Source of the DNA: CBDCBA01 sp965214125
GTDB taxonomy: Bacteria > Planctomycetota > Phycisphaerae > Tepidisphaerales > Tepidisphaeraceae
Assembly (NCBI GenBank): GCA_965214125.1
Contig: CBDCBA010000011.1
Location: 1-64,000 of the forward strand
Length of the DNA: 64,000 nucleotides
Reading direction: 5' to 3'
Position 1 is the first letter of the stretch; each line of letters opens with the position of its first letter. The notes beneath the pieces are model-generated. The model ran no database searches. It worked only from the letters and a program-made list of their open reading frames with translations, and was not told the DNA's origin. This document shows positions 48,842 through 58,305 of the stretch, in pieces. The position numbers and the translations under genes were made by a program.

Positions 48842-49615
48842 TCAGGCGTGGGCTCGGGCGGCGTGGCGTTCGTCGCGCTCGATGAGCCCGTCGCGCATGT
48901 GGATCTGCCGGCCGGCGTAGGCGGCGATGTCGGGCTCGTGCGTGACCATCACGATGGTCTTGCCGGCTCGGTTGAGCTCGATCAGCACATCCATGATCGA
49001 CTCGGTGGTGGTCGAGTCGAGGTTGCCGGTGGGCTCGTCGGCGAGAATCAGCGGCGGGTTGTTCGCAAGGCTGCGCGCGATGGCGACGCGCTGCTGCTGA
49101 CCGCCGGACAACTCGGTGGGCCGGTGGTCGAGCCGGTCGCCAAGGCCGACGCGGTTGGCGAGCTCGGTCGCCCGCTCGTGCATCGCGTCGGGATCCTGGT
49201 CGAGATAGAACATCGGCAATTCGATGTTCTCGCGCACGGTCAACTGCGGGATCAGGTTGAAGCTTTGGAAGATAAAGCCCAGCGCATCGAGGCGAAAGTC
49301 GCTGAGCTCGTCGTCGTCGAGCTCGCTCACGTCCTGCCCGTGGAGCACGTATCGGCCGTTGCTGGGGCGGTCGAGGGTGCCGAGCAGGTTGAGCATCGTG
49401 CTCTTGCCGCTGCCGCTGGGGCCCATCAGGCTGACGAACTCGCCCTCGCGGATGGTCAGCGTCACGCCGGCGAGGGCGCGGACGATCTGGTCGCCCATCA
49501 CGTAGGTTTTCATCACGTCGAAGAGCTCGACAACCGGCTTTAAGCCCGCGTGTGCCGACGACTCCGCGAGCGGGCCGGCCTCCCTCGCGTCGACCGGTTC
49601 AGCCTCCAACGTCAC
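48842..49615 (-). CDS. MacB/LolD-type ABC ATPase
   Basis: 257 residues, GTG start overlapping the adaptor stop (GTGA). Walker A GPSGSGKST, Q-loop FIFQSFNLIP, LSGGQQQRVAIARS and Walker B LILADEPTGNLD are intact; H-loop VMVTHEPDIAAYA. A 30-residue N-terminal segment precedes the nucleotide-binding domain. Confidence 0.94.
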   Translation of the reverse strand: MTLEAEPVDAREAGPLAESSAHAGLKPVVELFDVMKTYVMGDQIVRALAGVTLTIREGEFVSLMGPSGSGKSTMLNLLGTLDRPSNGRYVLHGQDVSELDDDELSDFRLDALGFIFQSFNLIPQLTVRENIELPMFYLDQDPDAMHERATELANRVGLGDRLDHRPTELSGGQQQRVAIARSLANNPPLILADEPTGNLDSTTTESIMDVLIELNRAGKTIVMVTHEPDIAAYAGRQIHMRDGLIERDERHAARAHA

Positions 49616-51681
49616 TGGCCACCCCCACCACCGCCACCACTGCCACCACCACCGCCGCGTCGCCCGCCCCGCTCGGGGAGCTCGATGCCGTACTTCTTGC
49701 CGAGGGTTTGCATATAGGTGCCCATCTGCTCCCACTCGCCGTCTTCGCGGTACTTGGTGAGCTTGTCGCGCTCGTCGTCGGTGAGCTTGGCCATCAGCGC
49801 CTGCATCGCCTGGCGCGGGTCGGCCGCAGCGCCGGCATCGCCTTCCTCTTCGGCCGGCTTGGCTTCGGCGTCGCCGCCTGACTCGCCGTCGCCCATGGAG
49901 ATGCCGTACTTGGTGGCGAGTTCTTGGGAGTACGTTTGCAGGCCCTGCCAATCCTGCTCGGACATGTAGTCCTGAAGCTTCTTCTTTTCCTCGTCGGTTG
50001 CCTTGGCCTGGATCTCGCGGAACGCCTTCATCATCGCCTCGCGACCGCCGCCGCCGGCGTTGGCTTGCGGCTGGGCCGACTCGGTCTGCTCCTGCGCCGT
50101 CGGCTGCGTCTCGCGGGCCTCGGCGGCCTTCTGCTTCTGCTCCTCGGGCACGTCCTCGGGACGGAGCGTCTCGATGTTGGCCGTCTGGCCCAGCGGCGGC
50201 GCGAGCAGCACCTCCTCGCCCGGCTCGATGCCGGATTCGACCACCACCATGCGGTTGTTGTCGAGCCCGATCTCCACCTCGCGCTGCTCGGGCGCCTGCC
50301 CGCCCGGCCGCTTCACGAAGACGAAGGGCCGCCCGCTGATGCGGACCACGCTCTGCACCGGGACGTACATCACGTCGTCGTAGGTCTCGACAATGATCTC
50401 CGCCTGGCAGCTCATGCCGGTCTTGAGTTCCTCGTTGATGCCGGGGATGAGGATTTCGGTCGCGTAGACCTTCAGGTCGGGGTTCATCCACGACACCGAG
50501 GCGTCCGGGAGTGGCGCGATCTTGGTGACGGTGCCCCAGAACTCGCGGTTGGGCAGCGCGTCGATCGTCACGCGGGCCGGCAGGCCGACGCGGGCTTTGT
50601 CGAGGCTGCTCTCGTGGATCTTGACCTCGGCGATGCGGTCCCTTGGGGTCGGCAGGTAGATCAGGTCCTGGCGTTCGCGGACCTCCTGGCCGACGTCCAT
50701 CGGCTCGTCGTTGCCGCGCCAGCCGCCGCGGCCGGTGGTGGCGTAGACGACCAGACCATTCGTCGGCGCGTAGATCTTGCCCTTGCCGATCTGGTCGATC
50801 ACCTTCGCGAGCTTGTCCTTTTGCCGGGCGAGCTCGCTCTCCTTGGCCTTGAGCTCCGCCACCGCCTGGGCCTTGTCGGCCAGGGCCTTGCGCTCGGCGC
50901 GTTCGAGGGCCAGCTCCGTCTGTTCGACGTTGCTCTCGAACTCCTGCATCTTGCGCTTGTAGTCCCATTCCTTCAGCAGCGCCAGCTCCTGCTGGGCGAG
51001 CTCGTAGGCGAGCTGCGCCTTCTTCTCCGCAAGCACGTCGGCACGCAGTTCGGTCTCGCTGATGAACTTGCTGTCGGCGAGCTTCTCGCTGCCGATCCGC
51101 TTGTCTTGGGCACGCTTGAGCTCCTCGTCGGCGATGGTGATCGTGTTCTCGGCCTCCTTGAGCTCCTTCGGGAAGTCGCCCTGCTGGTACTTTTTGATGT
51201 CCTCCAGCGCGAAATCCCGTTCCAGCTTCGCGGCTGACACATCCGCGATCGCCTGGTTCTCCGCGACGGCGAGCTCTTCGGTCGCGCGAATGAAGGCGGC
51301 CTCGGCGTTCTGGACGGCGATCTCGTGGTCGACCTTGTCGTCCTGAAGCCCGCTGACGTCGAGCTCCACCAGCAACGCGCCCTTCTCGACCATCTGCCCC
51401 TCAGGCGCCAGTTGGAGAATGGCGGCCTGACCCTCAATGGCGCTCTTGAGCACCTCCTGCTGGGCGGCGCGGATGGTGCCGCTCTCGGTCACACTCACGA
51501 CGATCTCGCCGCGACGCACCTCGAACGTGCTGGCGTCGGTCGTGCCCTGGCCCGAGCCGTCGCTCAGGTAGAAGAACGCCCCCGCCGAGCCCGCCACCGC
51601 CAGCAGGCCGATGACGACGACGATCGGAACCAGCGGGCTGCGGCCCTTGCGCGACGGTGTGGATGGCGTGGAATTGCTCAT
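49612..51681 (-). CDS. HlyD/MacA-type periplasmic adaptor with C-terminal tandem domains
   Basis: 689 residues, much longer than MacA (about 370). After a membrane anchor (20-42) come an adaptor with a long coiled coil (125-300), lipoyl/barrel-like regions and ASVSWMNPDLKVYATEI... up to about 530. The remaining 155 residues are unusual: two copies of a 45-residue helical unit (about 550-596 and 625-668; AMMKAFREIQAKATDEEKKK versus AMQALMAKLTDDERDKLTKY, both ending TLGKKYGI-like) and a final Gly-rich tail. These probably project into the periplasm. Confidence 0.9.
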   Translation of the reverse strand: MSNSTPSTPSRKGRSPLVPIVVVIGLLAVAGSAGAFFYLSDGSGQGTTDASTFEVRRGEIVVSVTESGTIRAAQQEVLKSAIEGQAAILQLAPEGQMVEKGALLVELDVSGLQDDKVDHEIAVQNAEAAFIRATEELAVAENQAIADVSAAKLERDFALEDIKKYQQGDFPKELKEAENTITIADEELKRAQDKRIGSEKLADSKFISETELRADVLAEKKAQLAYELAQQELALLKEWDYKRKMQEFESNVEQTELALERAERKALADKAQAVAELKAKESELARQKDKLAKVIDQIGKGKIYAPTNGLVVYATTGRGGWRGNDEPMDVGQEVRERQDLIYLPTPRDRIAEVKIHESSLDKARVGLPARVTIDALPNREFWGTVTKIAPLPDASVSWMNPDLKVYATEILIPGINEELKTGMSCQAEIIVETYDDVMYVPVQSVVRISGRPFVFVKRPGGQAPEQREVEIGLDNNRMVVVESGIEPGEEVLLAPPLGQTANIETLRPEDVPEEQKQKAAEARETQPTAQEQTESAQPQANAGGGGREAMMKAFREIQAKATDEEKKKLQDYMSEQDWQGLQTYSQELATKYGISMGDGESGGDAEAKPAEEEGDAGAAADPRQAMQALMAKLTDDERDKLTKYREDGEWEQMGTYMQTLGKKYGIELPERGGRRGGGGGSGGGGGGGQ

Positions 51682-51792
51682 GTGCAGGCTCGAAAGCGTC
51701 GGGATCAGCCCCCATCCCCTCCCGTACCCCTTACCCAGAACGCCACCCGACCATGTTTGTTGCGACAGGAAATCGGGCCCCGATTCAACACC

Positions 51793-54033
51793 TTAGTTGG
51801 GGAGAAGCGACTCGAAGAACTCGGACTCCTCGTACAGCCCGTCTTGGCTGACGCGCAGCAGGCCGAGGTCGCGTTGGAGCGTCAGTTCGGCGACGCGCAG
51901 GTCGACCAGGGAGCTGGTGAAGGCGTTCTGGGCGTCGACCAGGTCGGCCTCGGCCTCGGTCACGTCGCGCGTTTCGCCGCGGCCGAGATCGAGCAGTTCG
52001 TTCGCGAGATTCAGCCGCCGCTGCGCCACCTCGATGGCAAGGGCCTGCACCCGCAGATCCTCGGCGGCGACACGGATGTTCCGCAGCGCGTCGATGATGT
52101 TCAGCTTGACCCGGTCCTCCGCCTCCTGCGCCGTGCGGACAGCACGCTCCATCGCAATCAGCGCGTTGCGATAGGCGTTGCGTTCGGCCGTGCGCTCGAT
52201 CGGCAGCGACAGCCGCAGGCCGGCCGCGTAGCTGCCCTCGTCGAAGCGCAGGTTCGTGTCCGGCAAATTACCCGACAATGCCCCGCGACCGCCGCCGACG
52301 TTCACGCTGCCGACGAGGTCGATCACGCCTTCAAGTCCGTTGGCCGCGACGACGATGCGACGCTGGGCGTCAACCACCTCACCGTACGTGGCCGCCAGGT
52401 CGAGGCGGTTGTTCAGCGCCACCCGAATCGCCTTGCTGCGAAACGCGAGGTCGAGCGGGACCACGGGCACGCCCAGCGGGGAGGCGGTGTCGCCCTCGAT
52501 CTGCCGCTGGATCTCGCGCGGGTTGCCCGGCAGGTTCGTTTCATCAGTTGGGCCGGGCTGCTCGGTTGGATCGATCGCCTCCTCGAGCGCCTGCTCGTCG
52601 AGCGCGGCGTTGGGTTCAGGTGGAGTGGTGGGCGGGGTGGTAGGCTGCGTGGTGGGCGGGCCGAGGCTGTTGGTGTACTGCCGGAGCAGGCCGCCCTCGG
52701 CGACATCGCCGAGCACGCGCGTCGCCAGGGGCTGCAACTCCTCAAGCTCCTCGGGATCGAGCAACACGGCCGCGTCCGGCGGCAGGCCGAGGAAGAGCTT
52801 GAACTGGTCGAGCTGGTCCTCGTACGCCTGCTCCGCCCGGATGAGCCGGCCGTAGGCGCTAAGCTCGTTGCTGAGCACCTGGTCGACCTGCACCGCCGGC
52901 AACTCGCCCGCCTCAAAGAGCGCGTACGACCGGCGGCTGTTGAGCTTCAGCCGCTCGTACGTGCCGCGGGCGTTGGCGATGCGGTCGAGCGCCTGCAGCA
53001 CGTTGAAGTACCGCCCGATCACGTCGACCGCGAAGGTCTGCTTGAAGCGTTCGAAATCCCAGATCGCGTAGATTACGTCGCGCTCGGCCTGCTGCAACGG
53101 CTCGGCGACCACCTCCACGCCCGCACCCTGCAAGAGCGGGATCGTGATGCTCGCGTCGGCGAGCAGGCCGAGCGATTCGGCCTCGTTGCCGCTGAGTAGC
53201 TTCGCCAAATCCAGGCCGATGCGGCTGGTGAGAATCGCCCCGCTCTTGAACAGCTTGTTGACCCCGATGGCCGGCGACACGACCACGCCGCTGGTGTCGT
53301 CGCCCTCCAACTCGCTCTGGAAGTCCGCGTCGAGGGTGGCGTTGAAGCGGAACTCGAACTGGTCTCGCTCAAGGTCGAGCGACAGGGCCGTTTGGTAGAG
53401 CAGTTCCTTTTGGGTCTGGTAGTCGCGGCTGTTGCGGGCGCCAATGGTCAAGGCTTCGACGAGGGAGATCACCAGCGGCTCGATTGCGTCGAAGTCGCCC
53501 GGCGCCGGCGGGCCGAGCGTGACGCCGATGCCGGCCGGCTCGGCGACGACACGGCGAACCGTGCCGCGCGGGCCAAGCTGCACCAGGAACAAGTCGGTCG
53601 ACAGCGACGGCGCGTTGACGCCGGGCGTTGGGGCAACGCGGGTGCCGACGATCTGCTCGCGTGCCCCGGCCGGAAGCGCGTCGGGGCCGTCGGTGACGCC
53701 GTCGGGCTGCTTGGGAACCGGCGGCAGGTAAAGGCTGCCGAAGCTGGCGGGGCCGGCGGCGGGCAGGTTTTGGTCGAGCAGGAGCTTGCGGCGCAGCTCA
53801 TCCTCGGGCGTGTCGATGGTGAACGGCTCGGCGCGGCCGAGGGCGGCGAGCTGTTTTTCCTCGAGAATGCTGTACGCCGCGGCGTCGGCAGCCTCGACGG
53901 CCTGCTCTGGCGGCAGGCACCCGGACCCCGCCGTCAGCAGGCCGACGCACGCGAGGGCGCTGGCGCGGCGAAGAGCAGCGGCGGAGCGGGTCGGGCGGCT
54001 GCATCGTCGGCCCGGCTGCGACATCAAGGTCAT
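51793..54033 (-). CDS. TolC-family outer membrane efflux protein
   Basis: 746 residues. Two TolC-like helical repeats with coiled coil: RTAQEAEDRVKLNIIDALRNIRVAAEDLRVQALA...LGRGETRDVTEAEADLVDAQ and an earlier YALFEAGELPAVQVDQVLSNELSAYGRLIRAEQAYED. The N-terminus has a signal-like segment ending GSGCLPP, possibly a lipid-modified cysteine as in OprM; the lipobox is not ideal. A 90-residue Pro/Thr/Glu linker (about 480-540) is longer than in TolC. ATG 54033 is used; ATG 54024 is also possible. First gene of the efflux operon. Confidence 0.88.
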   Translation of the reverse strand: MTLMSQPGRRCSRPTRSAAALRRASALACVGLLTAGSGCLPPEQAVEAADAAAYSILEEKQLAALGRAEPFTIDTPEDELRRKLLLDQNLPAAGPASFGSLYLPPVPKQPDGVTDGPDALPAGAREQIVGTRVAPTPGVNAPSLSTDLFLVQLGPRGTVRRVVAEPAGIGVTLGPPAPGDFDAIEPLVISLVEALTIGARNSRDYQTQKELLYQTALSLDLERDQFEFRFNATLDADFQSELEGDDTSGVVVSPAIGVNKLFKSGAILTSRIGLDLAKLLSGNEAESLGLLADASITIPLLQGAGVEVVAEPLQQAERDVIYAIWDFERFKQTFAVDVIGRYFNVLQALDRIANARGTYERLKLNSRRSYALFEAGELPAVQVDQVLSNELSAYGRLIRAEQAYEDQLDQFKLFLGLPPDAAVLLDPEELEELQPLATRVLGDVAEGGLLRQYTNSLGPPTTQPTTPPTTPPEPNAALDEQALEEAIDPTEQPGPTDETNLPGNPREIQRQIEGDTASPLGVPVVPLDLAFRSKAIRVALNNRLDLAATYGEVVDAQRRIVVAANGLEGVIDLVGSVNVGGGRGALSGNLPDTNLRFDEGSYAAGLRLSLPIERTAERNAYRNALIAMERAVRTAQEAEDRVKLNIIDALRNIRVAAEDLRVQALAIEVAQRRLNLANELLDLGRGETRDVTEAEADLVDAQNAFTSSLVDLRVAELTLQRDLGLLRVSQDGLYEESEFFESLLPN

Positions 54034-54129
54034 GCGGTGTCTCTGTCTGAAGGCAAGTGCGTGCCGGAGGGCAAGCCGGCGTCCGCGCGACGCCGGCACG
54101 CAGCCCAACGCCACCCACGCCGGATTGTT

Positions 54130-54942
54130 TCAGGCGAAATCGACCACGATGCGGGCCGCCTGCTGCACATCCTCCACCCGGCGGTCGCCTGCCTCCCGCT
54201 CGATCGCGAACGGGCCGGCAAACCCCGACGCCCGCAGCGTCGCGAAGAAGCGACGCCAGTCCACTTCCCCCTCGCCCAGCGCCACCTCCGTGCCCCACTC
54301 GCCGGGCGTGCCGCTCGAGACGGCATCCTTCAGGTGGACCTGCCGGACGTGCGGCAGGAGCTTGCCGATCGCCTTGATCGGGTCTCCGCTGCCGTACAAC
54401 AGCATGTTCGCCGGGTCGAAGTTCACGCCAAACCAGTCCCCGGCCGTTGCCAGCATCGCCAGCAGCGCGTCGGCGGATTCCTGCCCGGTTTCCAGCGCGA
54501 TTCTCACGCCGTGGTCCTCGAAGATGCCCGCCGCGTCGGAGAGGCGTTCCTGCACTTTGTCGAACGCGGGGTCGGCCGAATCATCGGCGATGAACCCGGC
54601 GTGGAACGTGACGAGCGACACGCCGTGCCGGCCAGCCAGTGCCGCCGCCTTCTTCATGTTCTCTCGCGTTTGCGGCCACGTCGCGTCCGGAACGACGCCG
54701 CCCGTCTCCTCGATGCGGGCGACCGTCGAGTAGTCCTCGCCAACCGCGCCGACCATGCCGCTCACGACGGCGATGCCCGCAGTCTCCAACGCCTCGAAGG
54801 TGGCGTCGGTCGCGTCATCAAGGGCGAGCTGCACGCGATCGAGCCCCGTCGCCTGGACGAGCCGGACGAGGTCGGCGTCATCCTTTGGCTGAAGCGACCA
54901 AGAGCAGACGGCGGGACGATCGAGCGGAGCGTCGGCGGGCAC
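54130..54942 (-). CDS. Sugar phosphate isomerase/epimerase (xylose-isomerase-like TIM barrel)
   Basis: 270 residues, GTG start with TAGCAT five bases upstream. CSWSLQPKDDADLVRLVQATGL, VSLVTFHAGFIAD, HGVRIALETGQESADALL, WFGVNFDPANMLLYGSGDP and VRQVHLKDAVS give the metal ligands (Glu, Asp, His, Glu) of the AP_endonuc_2 TIM-barrel family. Substrate unknown: inositol catabolism, ribulose and rhamnose enzymes share this fold. A short hairpin (54075-54097) separates it from tolC downstream. Confidence 0.87.
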   Translation of the reverse strand: MPADAPLDRPAVCSWSLQPKDDADLVRLVQATGLDRVQLALDDATDATFEALETAGIAVVSGMVGAVGEDYSTVARIEETGGVVPDATWPQTRENMKKAAALAGRHGVSLVTFHAGFIADDSADPAFDKVQERLSDAAGIFEDHGVRIALETGQESADALLAMLATAGDWFGVNFDPANMLLYGSGDPIKAIGKLLPHVRQVHLKDAVSSGTPGEWGTEVALGEGEVDWRRFFATLRASGFAGPFAIEREAGDRRVEDVQQAARIVVDFA

Positions 54943-54947
54943 GGGCG

Positions 54948-54953
54948 ATGCTA
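54948..54953 (-). promoter_or_regulatory. -10-like hexamer before the isomerase
   Basis: TAGCAT, five bases before the GTG on the minus strand. Confidence 0.3.
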
Positions 54954-54967
54954 CGCCGGCACACCTT

Positions 54968-55963
54968 TCAAATGCGGTGTTCGATCATCGGCATCGCGCG
55001 ACTGCACGGCAGGCGGCCGAGGTCGAGCATGGTGCGCAGCCCCGATTGGCAGCCTGGCAGGATGCGGGCGGCGTTGACCAACGCGGCCGCCGTCGCGGAC
55101 TCGCCGGGGGTGCCGCCGCTGATCTTCAGCCGCAGCGGGACCGGGCCGCCCAGCTCGACCAGATCCACCTCGTCGGGCCAGCCGCAGCTCATGATGAGGT
55201 CGAGCTCGACGTCCAGCCCCTCGCCGCGCCACCGGCCGACGTTGTGGATGCCCGCGACGTGGCCGGGCTTGATGTCGCCGAGGGCGCTCTTCATGGAACG
55301 CTCGGCGAGGATGGGGTGGAGCGTCTCCTGCACGCTGCCCGGCCGCGCCTCGCCGCCGAGGCCGGCGACGACCATCGCCACGCTCTCGGCCAAACCCTTG
55401 TGGCCGATTGTGCCGAGGTCACGGCGGTGCTCGAACTGGTCGACCGTCAGCGTCGCCCCGACCTTCGCCTGCAACGGCTTGCGGCGGCGCAGCGCATCCA
55501 CTCGCCGCACGGCCCGAACGCGCTGCACTTCGGGAAGAACGAAGCTCGCCACGAGCGGCAGGAAATCAAGGACAAAGCCGGGGTTCACGCCCGTGCCGAG
55601 CAGCGCGACGTTCGCCTCCGCCGCGCGGGCGTCGAGCGCGTCGGCCAGGTCGGCGTGGCGGTAGCGCGGCCAGAGCATCTCCTCGCAGCTTGTGACGGCG
55701 TGGGTGCCCGACGCGCAGCAGAGTTCCAGCAGTGGCCCAAGGTCGGGAAGGCGGCTGGTTGTGCAGAGGATGGCCACGTCGACCGCGGCCAAGGCGGCGT
55801 CGGCCTCCGCGACGACCTCGGGCCCGTCCTCCAGCGGCCGCGTGCCGGCGAGCGCCTCGTCCTGATCGACCAGCGCCGCCAGCTCGATGCGCGGATCGAG
55901 CTGCACCAGCCGCGCCGCGTTGAGACCGACCGGCCCGAGCCCGATGACGCACGCCTTAAGCAT
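54968..55963 (-). CDS. DapB-like NAD(P)-dependent reductase/amine dehydrogenase
   Basis: 331 residues. The Rossmann start LKACVIGLGPVGLNAARLVQ and AILCTTSRLPDLGPLLELC followed by GTHAVTSCEEMLWP and GTGVNPGFVLDFLPLVASF match the dihydrodipicolinate-reductase-like family that includes 2,4-diaminopentanoate dehydrogenase. Catalytic specificity is unknown. TAGCGT is six bases before the ATG. Twenty-five bases upstream of the isomerase gene. Confidence 0.75.
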   Translation of the reverse strand: MLKACVIGLGPVGLNAARLVQLDPRIELAALVDQDEALAGTRPLEDGPEVVAEADAALAAVDVAILCTTSRLPDLGPLLELCCASGTHAVTSCEEMLWPRYRHADLADALDARAAEANVALLGTGVNPGFVLDFLPLVASFVLPEVQRVRAVRRVDALRRRKPLQAKVGATLTVDQFEHRRDLGTIGHKGLAESVAMVVAGLGGEARPGSVQETLHPILAERSMKSALGDIKPGHVAGIHNVGRWRGEGLDVELDLIMSCGWPDEVDLVELGGPVPLRLKISGGTPGESATAAALVNAARILPGCQSGLRTMLDLGRLPCSRAMPMIEHRI

Positions 55964-55969
55964 CGCACA

Positions 55970-55975
55970 ACGCTA
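55970..55975 (-). promoter_or_regulatory. -10-like hexamer before the DapB-like gene
   Basis: TAGCGT, six bases before the ATG on the minus strand. Confidence 0.4.
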
Positions 55976-55994
55976 CCGCAATTTGTCCCAAACC

Positions 55995-56630
55995 TCACGC
56001 GGTGGCAGATTGAACGTCGTTGTCGATGACCACGTCGAACGACTCGGGCGGGCAGACCTGGGCGAAATAGTGCCGCTCGACCGGCGGCCAGACCTCCCGC
56101 CAAGCGCCAAGGTCGAGGTAGTCGGCGTCGCCGCGACCCTCGACCCGCCGCCGCCGCTCGGCTTCGGGCTGCCGCACGAGCACCCGCAAATCGACCAGAT
56201 CTACCAGCGGCGGCGAGCAGGAATAGGAACCCTCCATCACCACAATCGGCCGTGGCGCAAGCTCGCTCGGCTCGTCCCGCAGCGCGTACGTGCCGCGTTG
56301 GCTTAACCCGGCGAGGAAGTCGAACGCATGCCACCGCGCGGCCCGGCCTTCGCGGAGGGGGCGCAGCACGTCGTCGCGCACGCGCTGCCAGTCGAAGACG
56401 TTTTGCAACCGATCTTCGATCGACAGCTTCAGCAGGTCGGACTCGGGAATGCTCGTCTGGTAGAAGTCGTCGAGCGTGAAGAGTGCGGCGTCGAGCCGCC
56501 GCGCGAGCGCCGCCCCAAGCGTCGATTTGCCCGCCCCGCTGCCGCCGTCGATCGCGACGACGAGCGGCCGACCGAGCAAGGCCCGCCGGTCGGCGATCAA
56601 GTCGAGGAGATGGCCGATGCCGGTGGGCAT
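55995..56630 (-). CDS. Uridine-kinase-like P-loop kinase
   Basis: 211 residues. Walker A AIDGGSGAGKSTLGAAL at residue 25, the substrate/acidic stretch LFTLDDFYQTSI, FDWQRVRDDVLRPLREG, VVMEGSYSC and the R-rich LID region (VRQPEAERRRRVEGRGD) fit the Udk/PRK family. It probably phosphorylates a nucleoside or another small metabolite with ATP. Its ATG overlaps the stop of the GNAT gene upstream. Confidence 0.8.
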   Translation of the reverse strand: MPTGIGHLLDLIADRRALLGRPLVVAIDGGSGAGKSTLGAALARRLDAALFTLDDFYQTSIPESDLLKLSIEDRLQNVFDWQRVRDDVLRPLREGRAARWHAFDFLAGLSQRGTYALRDEPSELAPRPIVVMEGSYSCSPPLVDLVDLRVLVRQPEAERRRRVEGRGDADYLDLGAWREVWPPVERHYFAQVCPPESFDVVIDNDVQSATA

Positions 56631-57400
56631 CACGTTGCCTCGCCCTTCGGCCGCGCGCGGACCTCGGCTCTCACTGAGGACATCATGCCGCCGCACGAGA
56701 TGAACCCGCGGCCCCAGTGCAGGCCGACCGAGCCGGGGTTCGCCAGCATCGCGTTGCTGGCCAGGTAACGGTGGCCGTCCTCCCGAAGCGCCGCCGCCAC
56801 CTCGTGCAGCAGCCGGCCGGCGATGCCGTGCTCGCGGAACAGCCAGTGGACGAAGATCCAATCGAGCATCGGCGGCTCCGTCCTCGCGACGTCGTCGGGC
56901 AGCCCCCACATCTTCGCGTCACGAACCACCAACGCGGCGCCGACCGGCACCGCGGTCTGCGACGTTTCCCCGTCCTTCTCTCGCGTCATGTGCAGGATCG
57001 CGAGCCGACACGCCCGCGGAACCAGCGGCCCATCGCCGCCGTTGCGCACATCGTGGATGACCCGCGTGGCGATGCGGTCGTGCAGCCGTCGGTGCCACAT
57101 GCTCAGCGGCATCTCGTTGTGCATCGCCAGGTGGAACGCCTCGGCGACCGACGGCCAGTCGTCGTCGCCGATCATCCTGGTCTCGAGCCGGCCGTGACTC
57201 GTGGCGTCGTCGGCCGGCTCGTCGGCGAGGCGGTCGAGGGGCAGGTAGCACGGCATCTGCTTCGGCCGCGCGGTGTAGCGGGCCACGCCGTCCCAATACT
57301 CGTTCTTGTAGTCGGCGACGCGGGGGAAGCGCTGCCATTGCCGCCAGGTCATTGGCTGCCTGCGATACCGCCACAACCGCCAGTAGAAGGACTCCGCCAT
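56630..57400 (-). CDS. GNAT-family N-acetyltransferase-like protein
   Basis: 256 residues. The C-terminal portion (LDWIFVHWLFREHGIAGRLLHEVAAAL, then AMLANPGSVGLHWGRGF) has the acetyl-CoA loop and alpha/beta elements of GNAT enzymes. The N-terminal 100 residues (MAESFYWRLWRYRRQPMTWRQW...VADYKNEYWDGVARY) are not recognised. Coupled with the kinase downstream. An upstream-extended frame would pass into the repeat at 57487. TACGAT lies nine bases before the start. Confidence 0.7.
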   Translation of the reverse strand: MAESFYWRLWRYRRQPMTWRQWQRFPRVADYKNEYWDGVARYTARPKQMPCYLPLDRLADEPADDATSHGRLETRMIGDDDWPSVAEAFHLAMHNEMPLSMWHRRLHDRIATRVIHDVRNGGDGPLVPRACRLAILHMTREKDGETSQTAVPVGAALVVRDAKMWGLPDDVARTEPPMLDWIFVHWLFREHGIAGRLLHEVAAALREDGHRYLASNAMLANPGSVGLHWGRGFISCGGMMSSVRAEVRARPKGEAT

Positions 57401-57486
57401 CGCCGTCACATCGTACCCGTGCTCGTTGTGTGCGGAACACCCCGTGTTGACGCGACCGAGGGCGCGACGAGACATCCGCGTGTCCG

Positions 57487-57551
57487 TTAGCCGCCCCGCC
57501 TTGCGGGGCGCGTGGCCGGCCACCGAGCGCCCCGCGAGGCGGGGCGGCTAA
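57487..57551 (+). repeat. TTAGCCGCCCCGCC palindrome, copy 2
   Basis: 24-base arms (57487-57510 and 57528-57551) with one mismatch, loop includes GGCCGGCCA. Closest relative is at 23293-23357. Confidence 0.85.
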
Positions 57552-57594
57552 AGGCGCCACACGCGAGGACGCGGCCGACTGATCGTGTTGTCGG

Positions 57595-57600
57595 TACGTT
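57595..57600 (+). promoter_or_regulatory. -10-like hexamer before the 57607 gene
   Basis: TACGTT, six bases before the ATG; the surrounding GGTACGTTGGCGGC is identical to that before 23875. Confidence 0.45.
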
Positions 57601-57606
57601 GGCGGC

Positions 57607-58305
57607 ATGTCGTCGCGATCGGTCGATCCGGAACTGTTGCACCGCACGGTGGTCCGCCTCGAACAGCGGGTGGCGGTGCTGTTTCCGAAGGCGGGGCTGC
57701 GCACGGTGGCACGCGAGCTGATCGACGTCACCGCCTGCGCCAAGTCCACCTGCCGGCGTCTGGGCAAGCCGATTTACCTGCTGCGCGTGCCAACCATTCT
57801 GCTGTTGCTGGGCGTCTTCGCCCTGATCGTCTTCGAACTGGCGATCCACCGCTTCGGGGAGGTGTCGACCGCGCTCGACTTCATCCAGGTGCTCGAGCCG
57901 ACGCTCGGGGCAATTTTTTTCCTGGCGGCGCTCGTCGCGTTCATGCTGTCGCTCGAGACGCGGTGGAAGCGCGCCCGCGCCCTCGACGCCCTGCACGAGC
58001 TGCGCGCGATGGCCCACGTGGTCGACCTGCACCAGCTCTCGAAGGACCCGACCGACCCCAACATGGGCGAAAGCCGCATGCCGCCCGACAATCGCCCGCT
58101 CACGCCCGAAGAGTTGACGCGCTACCTCGACTTTTGCGGCGAGATGCTGAGCCTGATCGCGAAGGTGGCCGTGCTGTACATCCAGAACTTCCCCGACAAC
58201 GTCGCCGTCGCGACGGTCGACGAGATCGAGTCGCTGACGAACGGCATCAGCCGGAAAATCTGGCAGAAGATCACGCTGATCCGGCCGGCTCATCACCGCT
58301 CGTAG
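57607..58305 (+). CDS. Hypothetical membrane protein with two central helices
   Basis: 232 residues. A soluble N-terminal region (LHRTVVRLEQRVAVLFPKAG) precedes two membrane helices (about 62-85 and 98-120) and a C-terminal cytoplasmic region (LTPEELTRYLDFCGEMLSLIAKVAVLYIQNFPDN...IWQKITLI). No family recognised. The last codons overlap the toxin gene on the opposite strand by 13 bases. Confidence 0.7.
   Translation: MSSRSVDPELLHRTVVRLEQRVAVLFPKAGLRTVARELIDVTACAKSTCRRLGKPIYLLRVPTILLLLGVFALIVFELAIHRFGEVSTALDFIQVLEPTLGAIFFLAALVAFMLSLETRWKRARALDALHELRAMAHVVDLHQLSKDPTDPNMGESRMPPDNRPLTPEELTRYLDFCGEMLSLIAKVAVLYIQNFPDNVAVATVDEIESLTNGISRKIWQKITLIRPAHHRS

Noticed and set aside
48842..50968. A 708-residue minus frame with an Arg/Gly-rich start joined to the ABC ATPase
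   Set aside because: The start is the wrong frame of the HlyD gene; the ATPase begins at GTG 49615.
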